Source: Rouxiella sp. S1S-2 (GTDB taxonomy: Bacteria > Pseudomonadota > Gammaproteobacteria > Enterobacterales > Enterobacteriaceae). From it: DNA of 64,000 bases. Every line of letters begins with the position of its first letter. Position 1 is the first letter of the stretch. The notes below the pieces were generated by a model. That model did not search any database. It was not told the origin of the DNA and worked only from the letters and a program-made list of their open reading frames with translations. The position numbers and the translations under genes are program-made. Below, piece after piece: positions 55,471 to 64,000 of the stretch. The DNA lies in assembly GCF_009208105.1 (NCBI RefSeq), contig NZ_WFKL01000001.1, positions 2,914,001-2,978,000 of the forward strand, given 5' to 3'.

Positions 55471-55492
55471 CGTTAAATGGAACCTGTACACC

Positions 55493-56326
55493 ATGAATAA
55501 GAAACGTTCTTTTAGCGCCATTCCCATCTCGGCCTGGATAGGCATTATTATTATTGCCGTGAACCTGATTGGCGCGATATTTGCCCCGTGGTTGGCACCG
55601 CATACTGAAACCGAACAGGTGGGTGATATCTGGCTGTTGCCCTCTGCTGCCACGCCATTCGGCACCGACAGTCTGGGGCGCGATATGCTGTCACGCATTC
55701 TGTTTGGCGCAAGGACCACGATTGCCATCGCACTGGCCATCACTTTCACCTCTTTCATCATCGGTATTATCAGCGGATTCGCTGCGGCAATTTATGGCAA
55801 GTGGATTGACGTAGTCCTGTCGCGCATCGTCGATACGGTGATGTCGATTCCAGTGCTTATTTTTGCCCTGATGGTGCTTTCGGTAATGGGCACCTCGATT
55901 CCTGTGCTGGTACTGACCATTGCCCTGCTCGACGCCACGCGGGTGTTTCGCCTTGCCCGCCTGGTGGCGCAGGCTATCGTCTGTCAGGAATATGTTGAAG
56001 CAGCCCGTCTTCGCGGTGAAGGCCTTCGTTGGGTGCTGACCAAAGAAATCCTCCCCAATGCCATTCCACCGCTGTTGGCCGAATTTGGCATGCGTTTCTG
56101 TTTTACCTTCCTGTTTATCGCCGGCTTGAGCTTCCTGGGGCTGGGCATTCAACCCCCTTACGCCGACTGGGGCAGCATGGTGCGTGACAATGCGCAGGCG
56201 ATTAACTTTGGTCAATTTGCGCCGCTGTATCCGGCGGCGGCCATTGCACTGCTGACCATCGGCGTCAATCTGGTGGTTGACTGGCTACTGGCCCGCAATA
56301 GCCTGCCACATGGAGATCAGGCATGA
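55493..56326 (+). CDS. Peptide-type ABC transporter permease, DppC-like
   Basis: This 277-residue permease has an N-terminal helix (IPISAWIGIIIIAVNLIG), the FGTDSLGRDMLSRILFGAR motif, the coupling loop EYVEAARLRGEGLRWV, and the LSFLGLGIQPPYADWGSM signature near the C-terminus. It lies 22 bases after the DppB-like gene and overlaps the ATPase start by four bases. Confidence 0.9.
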   Translation: MNKKRSFSAIPISAWIGIIIIAVNLIGAIFAPWLAPHTETEQVGDIWLLPSAATPFGTDSLGRDMLSRILFGARTTIAIALAITFTSFIIGIISGFAAAIYGKWIDVVLSRIVDTVMSIPVLIFALMVLSVMGTSIPVLVLTIALLDATRVFRLARLVAQAIVCQEYVEAARLRGEGLRWVLTKEILPNAIPPLLAEFGMRFCFTFLFIAGLSFLGLGIQPPYADWGSMVRDNAQAINFGQFAPLYPAAAIALLTIGVNLVVDWLLARNSLPHGDQA

Positions 56327-57948
56327 GCACAAATACCCTTGAAATACGCGGCCTGTGCGTCGACACGCTCGACGGATCACCGCTGGTTAAATCAGTTTCA
56401 CTTCAGTTGGCACCGGGAGAAGTACTCGGGCTGATTGGTGAGTCTGGGGCCGGGAAATCGACCATTGGATTAGCCGCACTGGGCTATGCACGTCAGGGAT
56501 GCCGTATCAGCGCCGGTGAAGTGCTGGTCAACGGTACCGATCTGCTCACACTCTCTTCGGACCAGAAACGCCAGTGGCGCGGACGTCGCGTGGCTTACGT
56601 GGCGCAAAGCGCAGCGGCTGCCTTTAACCCGGCGTTAACCATTGAGCGTCAGGTGTGTGAAGGCCCCATTCGCCACGGACTGATGAACAAACAGCAGAGC
56701 CGCGAATGGGCGGTCACGCTGTTTCGCGCCCTCGACCTGCCGGATCCTGAAAACATCGGTCTACGCTATCCGCATCAGCTTTCTGGCGGACAGCTGCAGC
56801 GCGCAATGGCGGCGATGGCAATGTCGTGCAAACCTGATCTATTGGTGATGGACGAACCCACCACGGCGTTGGACGTCACTACGCAGATTGAAGTGCTGGT
56901 AATGCTGCGCAAACTGGTACGCGAGTTCAATACCGCTGCGCTGTACATTACCCATGATCTTGCGGTCGTTGCGCAGTTGGCTGACCGAATTCTGGTGCTG
57001 CGCCACGGCAGTGAAGTCGAGACCGGCAGCACAGAGTCCATTCTTAATGCCCCGCAGCAGGAATACACACAGCGGCTGGTGGCTGAGCGCGTACACGGCA
57101 TGACAGAAGACGCCGCACCGAGCAGCATTGAGGCCGAAGCTCCGCTGCTGACCATTGACCAGCTGAGCACCGGCTACAATGGCAAAACGGTGGTCGAGAA
57201 CGTGAGCCTCTCGCTACCACGCGGAAAAACGCTGGCCGTTATCGGCGAATCGGGCAGCGGAAAAAGTACGCTGGCCCGGGCGCTGGTTGGCCTGCTGTCA
57301 GACACCCGTGGAAAAGTGGTTTTTGATGGCGTGACCTTGTCACATAAGTATGCCCAGCGCGACAAAGAAACCCTGCGCCGCATCCAAATGATCTACCAAC
57401 TGCCGGACGTCGCGCTTAATCCGCGTCAAACCATTCTGGAAATTATCGGCAGACCGGTCGCTTTCTATTTTGGACTCAACAAGCGCCAAGTCAGAGCGCG
57501 CGTAGAAGAGCTGCTCAGACTGACCGAACTGCCGCTCAAGCTAATCGACCGTTTGCCGGGAGAACTTTCCGGCGGGCAGAAACAGCGCGTGTGCATTGCC
57601 CGTGCGCTGGCGGCTAACCCAGATTTAATTATCTGCGATGAAGCCACCTCGGCGCTGGATCCCTTGGTCGCAGAGGAAGTGCTCAACCTGCTGCGCAGGC
57701 TACAGTCACAGCTCGGCCTCTCCTATCTGTTTATCACCCATGACCTGGGCACGGTAAAACGCATCGCCCATCAGGTGGCGGTCATGTACCGCGGTAAGAT
57801 CGTTGCCAGCGGGGATACTCAGGAAGTATTCAGCCCACCAATGCATGAATACACCGAAAAACTGCTGACGTCCGTGCCAGAGTTGCGCACGGGCTGGCTC
57901 GATGAAGTCCTTAATTTGCGTCAGGCAACCCGTAACGACGTGGCCTGA
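56323..57948 (+). CDS. Peptide-type ABC transporter, fused double ATPase
   Basis: This 541-residue protein has two ATPase domains. Domain 1: GESGAGKST, LSGGQLQRAM, LLVMDEP with a YITHD switch. Domain 2: GESGSGKST, LSGGQKQRVC, LIICDEA with an FITHD switch. The layout matches the fused ATPase at 21980-23698, including the shared LRTGW-like C-terminal end (VPELRTGWLDE against VPELRQGWLEE), supporting duplication of a whole importer. Start overlaps the permease stop (ATGA). Confidence 0.9.
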   Translation: MSTNTLEIRGLCVDTLDGSPLVKSVSLQLAPGEVLGLIGESGAGKSTIGLAALGYARQGCRISAGEVLVNGTDLLTLSSDQKRQWRGRRVAYVAQSAAAAFNPALTIERQVCEGPIRHGLMNKQQSREWAVTLFRALDLPDPENIGLRYPHQLSGGQLQRAMAAMAMSCKPDLLVMDEPTTALDVTTQIEVLVMLRKLVREFNTAALYITHDLAVVAQLADRILVLRHGSEVETGSTESILNAPQQEYTQRLVAERVHGMTEDAAPSSIEAEAPLLTIDQLSTGYNGKTVVENVSLSLPRGKTLAVIGESGSGKSTLARALVGLLSDTRGKVVFDGVTLSHKYAQRDKETLRRIQMIYQLPDVALNPRQTILEIIGRPVAFYFGLNKRQVRARVEELLRLTELPLKLIDRLPGELSGGQKQRVCIARALAANPDLIICDEATSALDPLVAEEVLNLLRRLQSQLGLSYLFITHDLGTVKRIAHQVAVMYRGKIVASGDTQEVFSPPMHEYTEKLLTSVPELRTGWLDEVLNLRQATRNDVA

Positions 57949-57977
57949 GACATGGAAAAACAGCCTATCGGAGCAGT

Positions 57978-59999
57978 ATGAAACAGATAATCACCGAATT
58001 TGCGCACAGCGTGACCCAAATAGAACACCTGTGGTTGCCGCTGAGCGACGGCACGCGCCTCGCCGTGCGACTCTGGTTACCGGACAGCGCCTCAGAGCAG
58101 CCGGTGCCGGCCATTCTTGAATACATTCCCTATCGCAAACGCGATGGAACCCGCACTCGCGACGAACCCATGCACGGCTATTTCGCCGGTAACGGTTATG
58201 CCGTCGTGCGCGTTGACATGCGCGGCAGCGGCGAATCAGACGGCCTGCTGGCCGACGAATATCTGCTGCTAGAGCAAAATGATGCGCTTGAAGTGATTGA
58301 GTGGATAACGTCTCAGGCGTGGTGCAGCGGCAACGTCGGCATGATGGGCAAATCCTGGGGCGGATTCAACTCGCTGCAAGTGGCCGCACGACGCCCCGCC
58401 GCGTTAAAAGCCATTATCACCGTATGCTCCACCGACGACCGCTATAACGACGACATTCACTACAAAGGCGGCTGCCTGCTCAACGATAACCTGTGGTGGG
58501 GCGGCATTATGCTGGCCTACCAAAGTCGCCCTGCCGATCCGGCATTGGTCGGCGACGGTTGGTACAACGAGTGGCTGCATCGGCTTGAAAACATGCCGTT
58601 TTTTCCGGCATTGTGGATGGAGCACCCGCTGCGCGACCGCTACTGGCAGCACGGCTCGGTGTGTGAAGACTGGTCGGCAATTCAGTGCCCGGTGATGGCC
58701 ATTGGCGGCTGGGCTGATTCCTACAGCAATGCCGTTTTCCGCCTGATGGACAACCTGCAGGTGCCGCGCAAGGCAATTATTGGCCCATGGGCGCATATTT
58801 ATCCGCAGGACGGCACGCCTGAACCGGCTATCGGCTTCCTGCAAGAGGCACTGCGCTGGTGGGACCATTGGCTGAAAGAGCAACCTAACGACGTGCTGGA
58901 TGGCCCAATGATTCAGGCCTGGCAGCAGGACAGCCAACCGCCTTCGGCCCTGCGCCCCATCAGTAAAGGCCAGTGGCTGGGCTTTGACGCAGGCACCGCC
59001 AGCAACGTGAGCGGTCAAAATTGGTGGCTTACGCGCCGGCAGCTTAATTCGCAGCCGGACGCACAGCCCTCAACGCTGGCACTGTGCTCCCCGCAAAGCC
59101 ACGGCCTGATGGCGGGTGAATGGATGGGTGCGGGCGTACCCGGTGAAAACCCGCCGGACCAACGCGTTGACGACGGTCAGGCCGACATATTCGACAGTGC
59201 CCCACTGTCCGAAGCCCTGTCTATTTTCGGCTTTACTGAATTCAGCGTTGAGCTGTCCAGCGATAAACCGGCGGCGATGCTTTATGTCAGGCTCTCCGAC
59301 GTCGCGCCGGACGGTGCGGTTAACCGCGTGACCCACGGCTGGATGAACCTCAGTCATCTGCAGGGTCAGCACAAATCGGTGCCACTCACTGCCGGTGAAA
59401 AAGTGCGCGTCAACGTACAGCTCGACGGCATCTGTCACCGCTTTGCCGCCGGTCATCGGCTGCGGGTCTCTTTGGCCACCACCTATTGGCCGATGGTGTG
59501 GCCAATGGCCGAAGCGGCAACGCTGACGCTGGACCTGCAAAGCGCGCAGCTGACGCTGCCGGTTTGTGCTAATCCGCTGGCGATTGACGGGCCCAATCCG
59601 TATCCGCAAAGTGCGCCACTGACCGCGCAATCAGTGCTTTCGGCCGGTCGCGTTGACCGCACGCTGAGCTATGACTTCCTGCAGGACAGCTGGACTTCGG
59701 TCACCAACGGCGTGGGCGGCGTATTTGGTGAAGGGATTTATCGCTTCGATGACATCGACACCACCGTCGATCACAACCTGCGCCGTGAGCTGACCATTAA
59801 CAATGCCGACCCGTTATCCGGGCGCTATCTGCTGACGCAAACCATGAAAATGGGCCGTGAAGGCTGGTGGATTGAGGCAGAAATCACCCTCGAAATGCGC
59901 AGCGACCTGACACACTTTATCGTCAGCGGTGACATGGTGGTGAGCCTGAACGGTGAGGAAGAGTTCACCAAGTACTGGCATCAAAGAATAGCGCGCTGA
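57978..59999 (+). CDS. CocE/NonD-family serine hydrolase (X-Pro dipeptidyl-peptidase-like)
   Basis: This 673-residue alpha/beta hydrolase has the nucleophile serine 126 in GMMGKSWGGFNSLQ. The preceding regions VRVDMRGSGESDG and YIPYRKRDGTRTRDE are family hallmarks, and the C-terminal beta-sandwich (~400-560) carries LRVSLATTYWP. No signal peptide is visible, so it is probably cytoplasmic. Relatives hydrolyse cocaine-type esters, cephalosporin esters or X-Pro peptides. It lies 29 bases after the ATPase gene of a peptide importer, so processing an imported peptide or acylated compound is plausible. It ends the operon, with a terminator downstream. Confidence 0.86.
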   Translation: MKQIITEFAHSVTQIEHLWLPLSDGTRLAVRLWLPDSASEQPVPAILEYIPYRKRDGTRTRDEPMHGYFAGNGYAVVRVDMRGSGESDGLLADEYLLLEQNDALEVIEWITSQAWCSGNVGMMGKSWGGFNSLQVAARRPAALKAIITVCSTDDRYNDDIHYKGGCLLNDNLWWGGIMLAYQSRPADPALVGDGWYNEWLHRLENMPFFPALWMEHPLRDRYWQHGSVCEDWSAIQCPVMAIGGWADSYSNAVFRLMDNLQVPRKAIIGPWAHIYPQDGTPEPAIGFLQEALRWWDHWLKEQPNDVLDGPMIQAWQQDSQPPSALRPISKGQWLGFDAGTASNVSGQNWWLTRRQLNSQPDAQPSTLALCSPQSHGLMAGEWMGAGVPGENPPDQRVDDGQADIFDSAPLSEALSIFGFTEFSVELSSDKPAAMLYVRLSDVAPDGAVNRVTHGWMNLSHLQGQHKSVPLTAGEKVRVNVQLDGICHRFAAGHRLRVSLATTYWPMVWPMAEAATLTLDLQSAQLTLPVCANPLAIDGPNPYPQSAPLTAQSVLSAGRVDRTLSYDFLQDSWTSVTNGVGGVFGEGIYRFDDIDTTVDHNLRRELTINNADPLSGRYLLTQTMKMGREGWWIEAEITLEMRSDLTHFIVSGDMVVSLNGEEEFTKYWHQRIAR

Positions 60000-60020
60000 T
60001 CACGCGGTCTTGAAATAATA

Positions 60021-60053
60021 AAAGCCCGCCGTTCAGTAGACTCGGCGGGCTTT
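60021..60053. terminator. Bidirectional terminator between the hydrolase gene and efeB
   Basis: AAAGCCCGCCG and CGGCGGGCTTT form a perfect 11-bp stem with an 11-base loop. It lies between convergent genes. Confidence 0.85.
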
Positions 60054-60091
60054 GTTATTGCGTACTATTTACCCTAAAAGAGTCATTAAGA

Positions 60092-61402
60092 TTAGGCTTC
60101 AAGCAGACTCTGCCCCAGATAGCGGCTTTCATCTTTAATGCCAGGCAGCGTAAAGAAGAATCCACCGCCGACCGGACGGATATACTCCTCCAGCGGCTCG
60201 CCGTTTAGCCTTTTCTGCACATTCAAAAACCCTTTTTCCAGGTCATGCTGATAGCAAATAAACAGCAGCCCCATCTCCAGTTGGCCCGAGTTAGTCACGC
60301 CCAGTGAATAGCTGTAACCTCGGCGCAACATCAGGTTGTCGTCCGTCTCTTTGGTACGCGGATTCGCCAGGCGAATATGGGCATCTAACGGGATCACTTT
60401 TCCCTCAGGATCTTTACTGTAGTCCGGCACGTCGTGCTCATTTTCCATGCCGAGCGGCGCACCTGAAGCCTTGTGGCGGCCAAAGATGGTCTGCTGCTCC
60501 TGCAATGGCGTACGGTCCCAAAACTCAACGCGGAAGGGAATAATCCGCGCCGCCTGATAGCTGCCGCCGACCGACCACGCAGGTTCACCCTGGTCCGGCG
60601 TCACCCAGATAGCCTTGTTCATCAGTGGCTGGTCTTTGGTGTCCGGATTCGCGGTGCCATCCTTGAATCCCAGCAGATTAATCGGCGTCTCTTTACCCTG
60701 ACTGCGCGCGGCGTGCGACGAGATAAAACCGTCGCGACGCCAGCGCACGCTGAGCAGGTCTGGGGTGTATTTTATGATATCGCGCAGCGCGTGCAGCACG
60801 GTATCGGCATTGTTGGCACAAATTTGCAACAGCAAATCACCGTGGCACAGCTTGGCGTCGAGCGAGTCATTCGGGAAGCGCTGCATACGCTGCAAACTTT
60901 TAGGCTTATGCGCGGCTAAACCAAAGCGTTCGTCAAACAACGAATCCCCCACTGAAAGCGTGAGAGTCATGTTGTCGGGGTAAATATCCGGCCCCATAAT
61001 ACCTGAATCCATCGGTGGAAATTTAGGGTCAACGCTGGGCGCCTTGCCCCCGGTGGTCAAAAACTGAAAGCGCGCCGTGAGCAAGCGAAAAAGGCGCTCG
61101 AGGTCGGCCTTGTTAACGGCCAGCACGTCAAACGATACCAGTGACATCGACGCCTGCTGTGGCGTGAGGATACCAGCCTGATGTTCGCCGTGAAAAGGTT
61201 GCATGCTGTGGCGTTCATCGGGTGACACGGTGCCGGGCTCATAGCCCTGTTTTGCACCCGGTGCCTGCGCAGCGTGGGTTGCCGCACCGCCGAAGGCGAT
61301 AGCTCCGCCGAGTAATCCTGCGCCCTTCAGTAAGCGGCGGCGTGAAGAAGAGACGTCCTGCGCCCTATTTTGGGCTTCGTTATTACTATTAGAATTGCTC
61401 AT
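60092..61402 (-). CDS. efeB: EfeB, periplasmic DyP-type haem peroxidase of the ferrous iron uptake system
   Basis: The 436-residue protein starts at the ATG at 61402. It has a twin-arginine signal ([15 protein letters not shown]) ending around HAAQA. The dye-decolourising peroxidase domain has the distal-site motif [10 protein letters not shown] (Asp for peroxide cleavage) and [12 protein letters not shown] in the C-terminal part. EfeB helps EfeO/EfeU in iron uptake, oxidising ferrous iron or extracting iron from haem. It is the last gene of the efeUOB operon. Length is close to E. coli EfeB (423). Confidence 0.93.
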   Translation of the reverse strand: MSNSNSNNEAQNRAQDVSSSRRRLLKGAGLLGGAIAFGGAATHAAQAPGAKQGYEPGTVSPDERHSMQPFHGEHQAGILTPQQASMSLVSFDVLAVNKADLERLFRLLTARFQFLTTGGKAPSVDPKFPPMDSGIMGPDIYPDNMTLTLSVGDSLFDERFGLAAHKPKSLQRMQRFPNDSLDAKLCHGDLLLQICANNADTVLHALRDIIKYTPDLLSVRWRRDGFISSHAARSQGKETPINLLGFKDGTANPDTKDQPLMNKAIWVTPDQGEPAWSVGGSYQAARIIPFRVEFWDRTPLQEQQTIFGRHKASGAPLGMENEHDVPDYSKDPEGKVIPLDAHIRLANPRTKETDDNLMLRRGYSYSLGVTNSGQLEMGLLFICYQHDLEKGFLNVQKRLNGEPLEEYIRPVGGGFFFTLPGIKDESRYLGQSLLEA

Positions 61403-61485
61403 TGCTTTGCCTCTACTCACCCGGCGCAATGCACCGGGTGTGACTGATTATTCCAGTCCATTTATTGCCTTGCTGAACGTGGGGG

Positions 61486-62625
61486 TTAATCGAGACCCAG
61501 CACGCCACGCAGTTTGGCCAAGTCCTCGGCCAGAGTAGTGATCGGGCCTTTCATGGCATTACGGTCGGCATCGGACAGTTTTTCATAGTTTTCATAGCCC
61601 TCTTTGGTGCGGTATTTATCCAGCAGGGTATCGACAGTTTTAAAGTTGGCATCAATTTTATCCAGCAGCGGCTTGTCGGCTTTTACCAGCAGCGGGCGCA
61701 GCAGATTAACGATTTTTTGTGCACCGTCGAGGTTGGCGCGGAAGTCCCACAGGTCGGTGCGGCTGTAGCGGTCTTCTTCACCGCTGATTTTACTTGACGC
61801 CACTTCTTCAATCAGACCGGCCGCGCCGCCCACAACTTTGCTCGGCGGGAAAGTCAGGTCAGTGATACGCTTTTGCAGGTCCTGGGTGTCGGCATACAGT
61901 CGGTCAGCCAGCTCCGTGGTGCCTTTCGTGGTTTTATCGGCGAAGAGGATTTTCTCTAGGCGGTGGAAGCCGGTAAATTTAGGATCATCGGCCTTTTTCT
62001 CGAAGTCATCTTCACGGGCATCGATGCTGCCGTCCAGGTCTGAGAACAGTTCGGCAATAGGTTCGATACGCTCATAGTAAACGCGCGTAGACGGATAAAG
62101 CTGCTGGGCCAATGTTAAATTACCCTGCTTGATGGCGTCGGTGAAGGCCTTGGTGTGGCTCACCAGCTCGGCAACCTGTTGCGTTACGTAGACTTTATAT
62201 TCGGCAATCGGCCCTACCAGCGCCATGGCGTCTGGCTTAACCGAGGTAGCCTCACCCACGGCAGTCACTGTCAGCTTACCTTTCGGATTGCTCAACAGGC
62301 CGCAGGTCATGTCGTATTCGCCAGCTTCAAGGTTGGCAGTCATCTTCTGAGTAAAGCCGGGCGCGACGTTTTCACGCTCTTCTATCACCATTACGCCTTT
62401 GAGGATTTCCCATTCGAGTCCTTTTTTACTGGCGTTGTGAATAATAAACTGCGTTTTTCCGGCAGGAACGGTCAACTGCATCGGCTCACACTGTTTATCG
62501 GTCACCGTAATTTTCACCTGCGGAACCTCAGCGGCAAACAGGCTGGCGCTGAAAGAAAATGCAGGCAGAGACAAAAGCGCAATCTGCAACGCCTTACGGC
62601 GAAAGGCAGTACGTGAATCAGACAT
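61486..62625 (-). CDS. efeO: EfeO, periplasmic iron-binding protein with cupredoxin and imelysin-like (M75) domains
   Basis: This 379-residue periplasmic protein has a signal peptide ending near SLFAAEV (~residue 33). A cupredoxin-like domain follows (~33-120, with CEPMQLTVPAGKTQFIIHN and YDMTCG), then the M75 domain with the HxxE motif in FTGFHRLEKILF. The ribosome site GGGAG precedes the ATG. It should deliver iron to EfeU. Length matches E. coli EfeO (375). Confidence 0.93.
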   Translation of the reverse strand: MSDSRTAFRRKALQIALLSLPAFSFSASLFAAEVPQVKITVTDKQCEPMQLTVPAGKTQFIIHNASKKGLEWEILKGVMVIEERENVAPGFTQKMTANLEAGEYDMTCGLLSNPKGKLTVTAVGEATSVKPDAMALVGPIAEYKVYVTQQVAELVSHTKAFTDAIKQGNLTLAQQLYPSTRVYYERIEPIAELFSDLDGSIDAREDDFEKKADDPKFTGFHRLEKILFADKTTKGTTELADRLYADTQDLQKRITDLTFPPSKVVGGAAGLIEEVASSKISGEEDRYSRTDLWDFRANLDGAQKIVNLLRPLLVKADKPLLDKIDANFKTVDTLLDKYRTKEGYENYEKLSDADRNAMKGPITTLAEDLAKLRGVLGLD

Positions 62626-62668
62626 AAAAAACTCCCAGAGGTAGTGATGTTAGCTGTGCGCTGTTAAC

Positions 62669-63517
62669 TCAACGCTGTGTTTTTTGGCCAACCGCAGAGG
62701 CAGAACTCCCCTGCTGTTTACTCGGAAAGAAGAAGAACAGCAGTGCGGGGACCAGATACAGCAAATAGACCAGCACTTCGCTAACCGACGGCGCCTGCTG
62801 ATAGCCCAACATGCCCTCAAGCAGCGTGCCAAACAGTGAATCCGTCGACAACACGTTGCTCAGGTCGAACGCCGTTGCCTGCAGCCCGTTCCACAGACCC
62901 GCCTCGTGGAAGGCACGAATGGCACCCGCCGCCAGCCCGGCCGCCACAAACAGGATAAACAGGCTGGTCCACTTAAAGAATTTGGCCAGCTGTAATTTTA
63001 CGCCGCCGTAGTAGATGGCAAAGCCGAGAATAATCGCTGCGACCAGCCCCAGCACTGCGCCAATCGGTGCCTCGATGCCAACGTCCTGCTGAAAAGCGGC
63101 CAACAGGAAGAACACCGATTCAAGACCCTCACGCGCCACGGCGAAGAACACCATCGCGACCAGCGCCCAGCCTTGACCGCTGCCGGAGTTAAGCGCGTTG
63201 TCGATGGCCCCTTCAAGATGCACCTTGATTGACCGCGAGACTTTACGCATCCAGAACACCATGTAAGTCAGGATAAATACCGCCACCAGCGCCACCAGTC
63301 CTTCAAACAGCTCCTGCTCTTTTTGCGGGAACTCGCCGGTGGTTTCATTGATAACGATACCCAGTCCAAGACACAGGGCGGCGGCAATAATCACGCCAAT
63401 CCAGACAATGCCGAGCCACTGCCCGCGCTGAGTCCTTTTTAGATAGCTGGCAATCAGGCTGACTATCAAGGCGGCTTCCAGCCCTTCGCGGAACATAATT
63501 AAAAAGGGAACAAACAT
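62669..63517 (-). CDS. efeU: EfeU, ferrous iron permease
   Basis: The ATG at 63517 (GGAG eight bases before) gives 282 residues, close to E. coli EfeU (276); an earlier in-frame start is not supported. It is a seven-helix FTR1-type permease with the two REGLE iron-binding motifs MFREGLEAALIV (~8-19) and AVAREGLESVFFL (~130-142). It is first in the efeUOB operon, and a Fur-box-like site lies about 86 bases upstream. In E. coli K-12 the gene is frameshifted; here it is intact. Confidence 0.94.
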   Translation of the reverse strand: MFVPFLIMFREGLEAALIVSLIASYLKRTQRGQWLGIVWIGVIIAAALCLGLGIVINETTGEFPQKEQELFEGLVALVAVFILTYMVFWMRKVSRSIKVHLEGAIDNALNSGSGQGWALVAMVFFAVAREGLESVFFLLAAFQQDVGIEAPIGAVLGLVAAIILGFAIYYGGVKLQLAKFFKWTSLFILFVAAGLAAGAIRAFHEAGLWNGLQATAFDLSNVLSTDSLFGTLLEGMLGYQQAPSVSEVLVYLLYLVPALLFFFFPSKQQGSSASAVGQKTQR

Positions 63518-63602
63518 AGCGGTGACTCCGAAAACGGGTTTGAAAGCACAAAGTCGATATTGCAACCTGCGTACAACTGTAAAGAAGGGTAAAAATGAAA
63601 AC

Positions 63603-63621
63603 GATTGTGATTATCATTCCA
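63603..63621 (-). promoter_or_regulatory. Fur-box-like site upstream of efeUOB
   Basis: On the minus strand TGGAATGATAATCACAATC matches 14 of 19 consensus positions by my count, including a continuous run of eleven (AATGATAATCA). It is about 86 bases before the efeU start, consistent with iron control of the operon. Confidence 0.6.
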
Positions 63622-63714
63622 TTGGAAATAAATACAAGTGGAGACTGTAGGATTTTCGAAAATAGTTATTGCGTATTGTGTGATTTCTTAAGGTTAAATT
63701 AAGATTGGTGACGA

Positions 63715-63760
63715 AATAAAAAACCCTCTTCCCTCGCCGTTGAGCCGAAGAAAAGGGTTT
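63715..63760 (-). terminator. Terminator after putP
   Basis: Imperfect arms AAACCCTTTTCTTC/GGC and GGC/GAGGGAAGAGGGTTT (minus strand) are followed by TTTTATTT. It lies about 37 bases beyond the putP stop. Confidence 0.65.
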
Positions 63761-63796
63761 AATGCCTAACTATCAATAAATTATAATATTAATGAA

Positions 63797-64000
63797 TTAA
63801 ACCGTGCGGTACTCCGCTTCTGCGGCGTTAAAGCGTTTTTCGACTGCGGCGGAAGGTTTGCGCCCCATCAGACTGACCACTACGATGGCAATGCAGGCGA
63901 AAGCGAAGCCGGGGATAATTTCATACAGGTCCAGCCAGCCGTAGTTTTTCCATACCAGCACGGTCACTGCCCCGACTATCATCCCGGCCAGCGCGCCGTT
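63797..64000 (-). CDS. putP: PutP, sodium/proline symporter (C-terminal part, cut by window edge)
   Basis: The last 67 residues are visible. They include NGALAGMIVGAVTVLVW, YGWLDLYEIIPGFAFACI and VVVSLMGRKPSAAVEKRFN, which match the end of E. coli PutP, an inner-membrane Na+/proline symporter of the SSF family. The gene continues beyond the right edge. Its position upstream of efeU on the same strand keeps the order known from E. coli. Confidence 0.88.
   Translation of the reverse strand, partial: NGALAGMIVGAVTVLVWKNYGWLDLYEIIPGFAFACIAIVVVSLMGRKPSAAVEKRFNAAEAEYRTV

Noticed and set aside
55691..56215. Minus-strand frame of 174 codons opposite the DppC-like permease
   Set aside because: Histidine/glutamine-rich composition typical of an antisense reading of a membrane protein gene.
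58404..59018. Minus-strand frame of 204 codons opposite the CocE/NonD hydrolase
   Set aside because: Antisense shadow of a clear family member; no ribosome site or recognisable motif.
1..64000. CRISPR arrays, tRNA/rRNA genes, insertion sequences or phage integrases
   Set aside because: No regularly spaced direct repeats, no tRNA or rRNA sequence, and no transposase or integrase frame was recognised in any part of the window.

Overview
The window is chromosomal DNA of an enterobacterium. The nearly complete matches to E. coli-type ChaA, PhoH, EfeUOB and the PutP C-terminus, the NasR-type nitrate regulator and the FcuA-like siderophore receptor fit Enterobacterales. A Yersiniaceae-like genus (Serratia/Rahnella/Rouxiella relatives) is my best guess, but no rRNA gene is present to settle it. 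Most genes lie on the minus strand.

Layout. 1-822: 5' part of a nasR-like nitrate antiterminator, running off the left edge. 1209-6268: a five-gene peptide/nickel-type ABC importer. 6470-11488: a 1672-residue protein with nine ~70-residue repeats and a SET (lysine methyltransferase) domain. 11760-14018: a TonB-dependent siderophore receptor behind a Fur box. 14205-14897: chaC. 15162-17184: an Lrp-type regulator and a gabT-like transaminase. 17483-30762: a long run of minus-strand genes, reading from the right: aldehyde dehydrogenase, HAD hydrolase, FAD amine oxidase, Tat-exported binding protein, two permeases, a double ATPase, a second FAD oxidase, a GNAT, a GhrA-like reductase and an M20 amidohydrolase. 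31282-34418: gabD and a MocR/GabR-type regulator. 34475-39076: a hydantoinase/oxoprolinase pair with a GNAT. 39276-40820: a type-B carboxylesterase. 41402-42502: chaA, convergent with phoH (42624-43412). 44082-45263: an AmiC-like cell-wall amidase. 45529-51192: an 1887-residue putative toxin with a HELGH zinc-protease signature. 51368-57948: a LysR regulator, a small membrane protein and another Tat-type peptide ABC importer. 57978-59999: a CocE/NonD serine hydrolase. 60092-63517: efeUOB. 63797 to the right edge: the 3' end of putP.

How the parts work together. The 15-39 kb block reads as a catabolic island for a nitrogenous compound (amine, amino-acid conjugate or hydantoin/lactam-like). Import by the ABC system would be followed by amidohydrolase and hydantoinase cleavage, FAD-dependent oxidation or transamination to aldehydes, and two aldehyde dehydrogenases feeding succinate or similar acids. 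Local regulators are Lrp-type and MocR-type. The substrate is not readable from sequence. Iron acquisition appears twice (siderophore receptor, efeUOB), each with a Fur-box-like site. Compared with the E. coli order putP-efeUOB-phoH, a ~16.7 kb block (amidase, toxin, LysR, peptide importer, hydrolase) separates efeB from phoH.

Most unusual content. Two very large proteins without recognisable export signals are encoded here. The SET protein carries a Myc-like nuclear localisation motif and psi-K-x-E motifs. The other is a putative metalloprotease toxin with furin-like R-x-(K/R)-R sites. Both genes look more AT-rich than their neighbours. They are candidates for undescribed host-directed effectors, but no secretion system is visible in the window.
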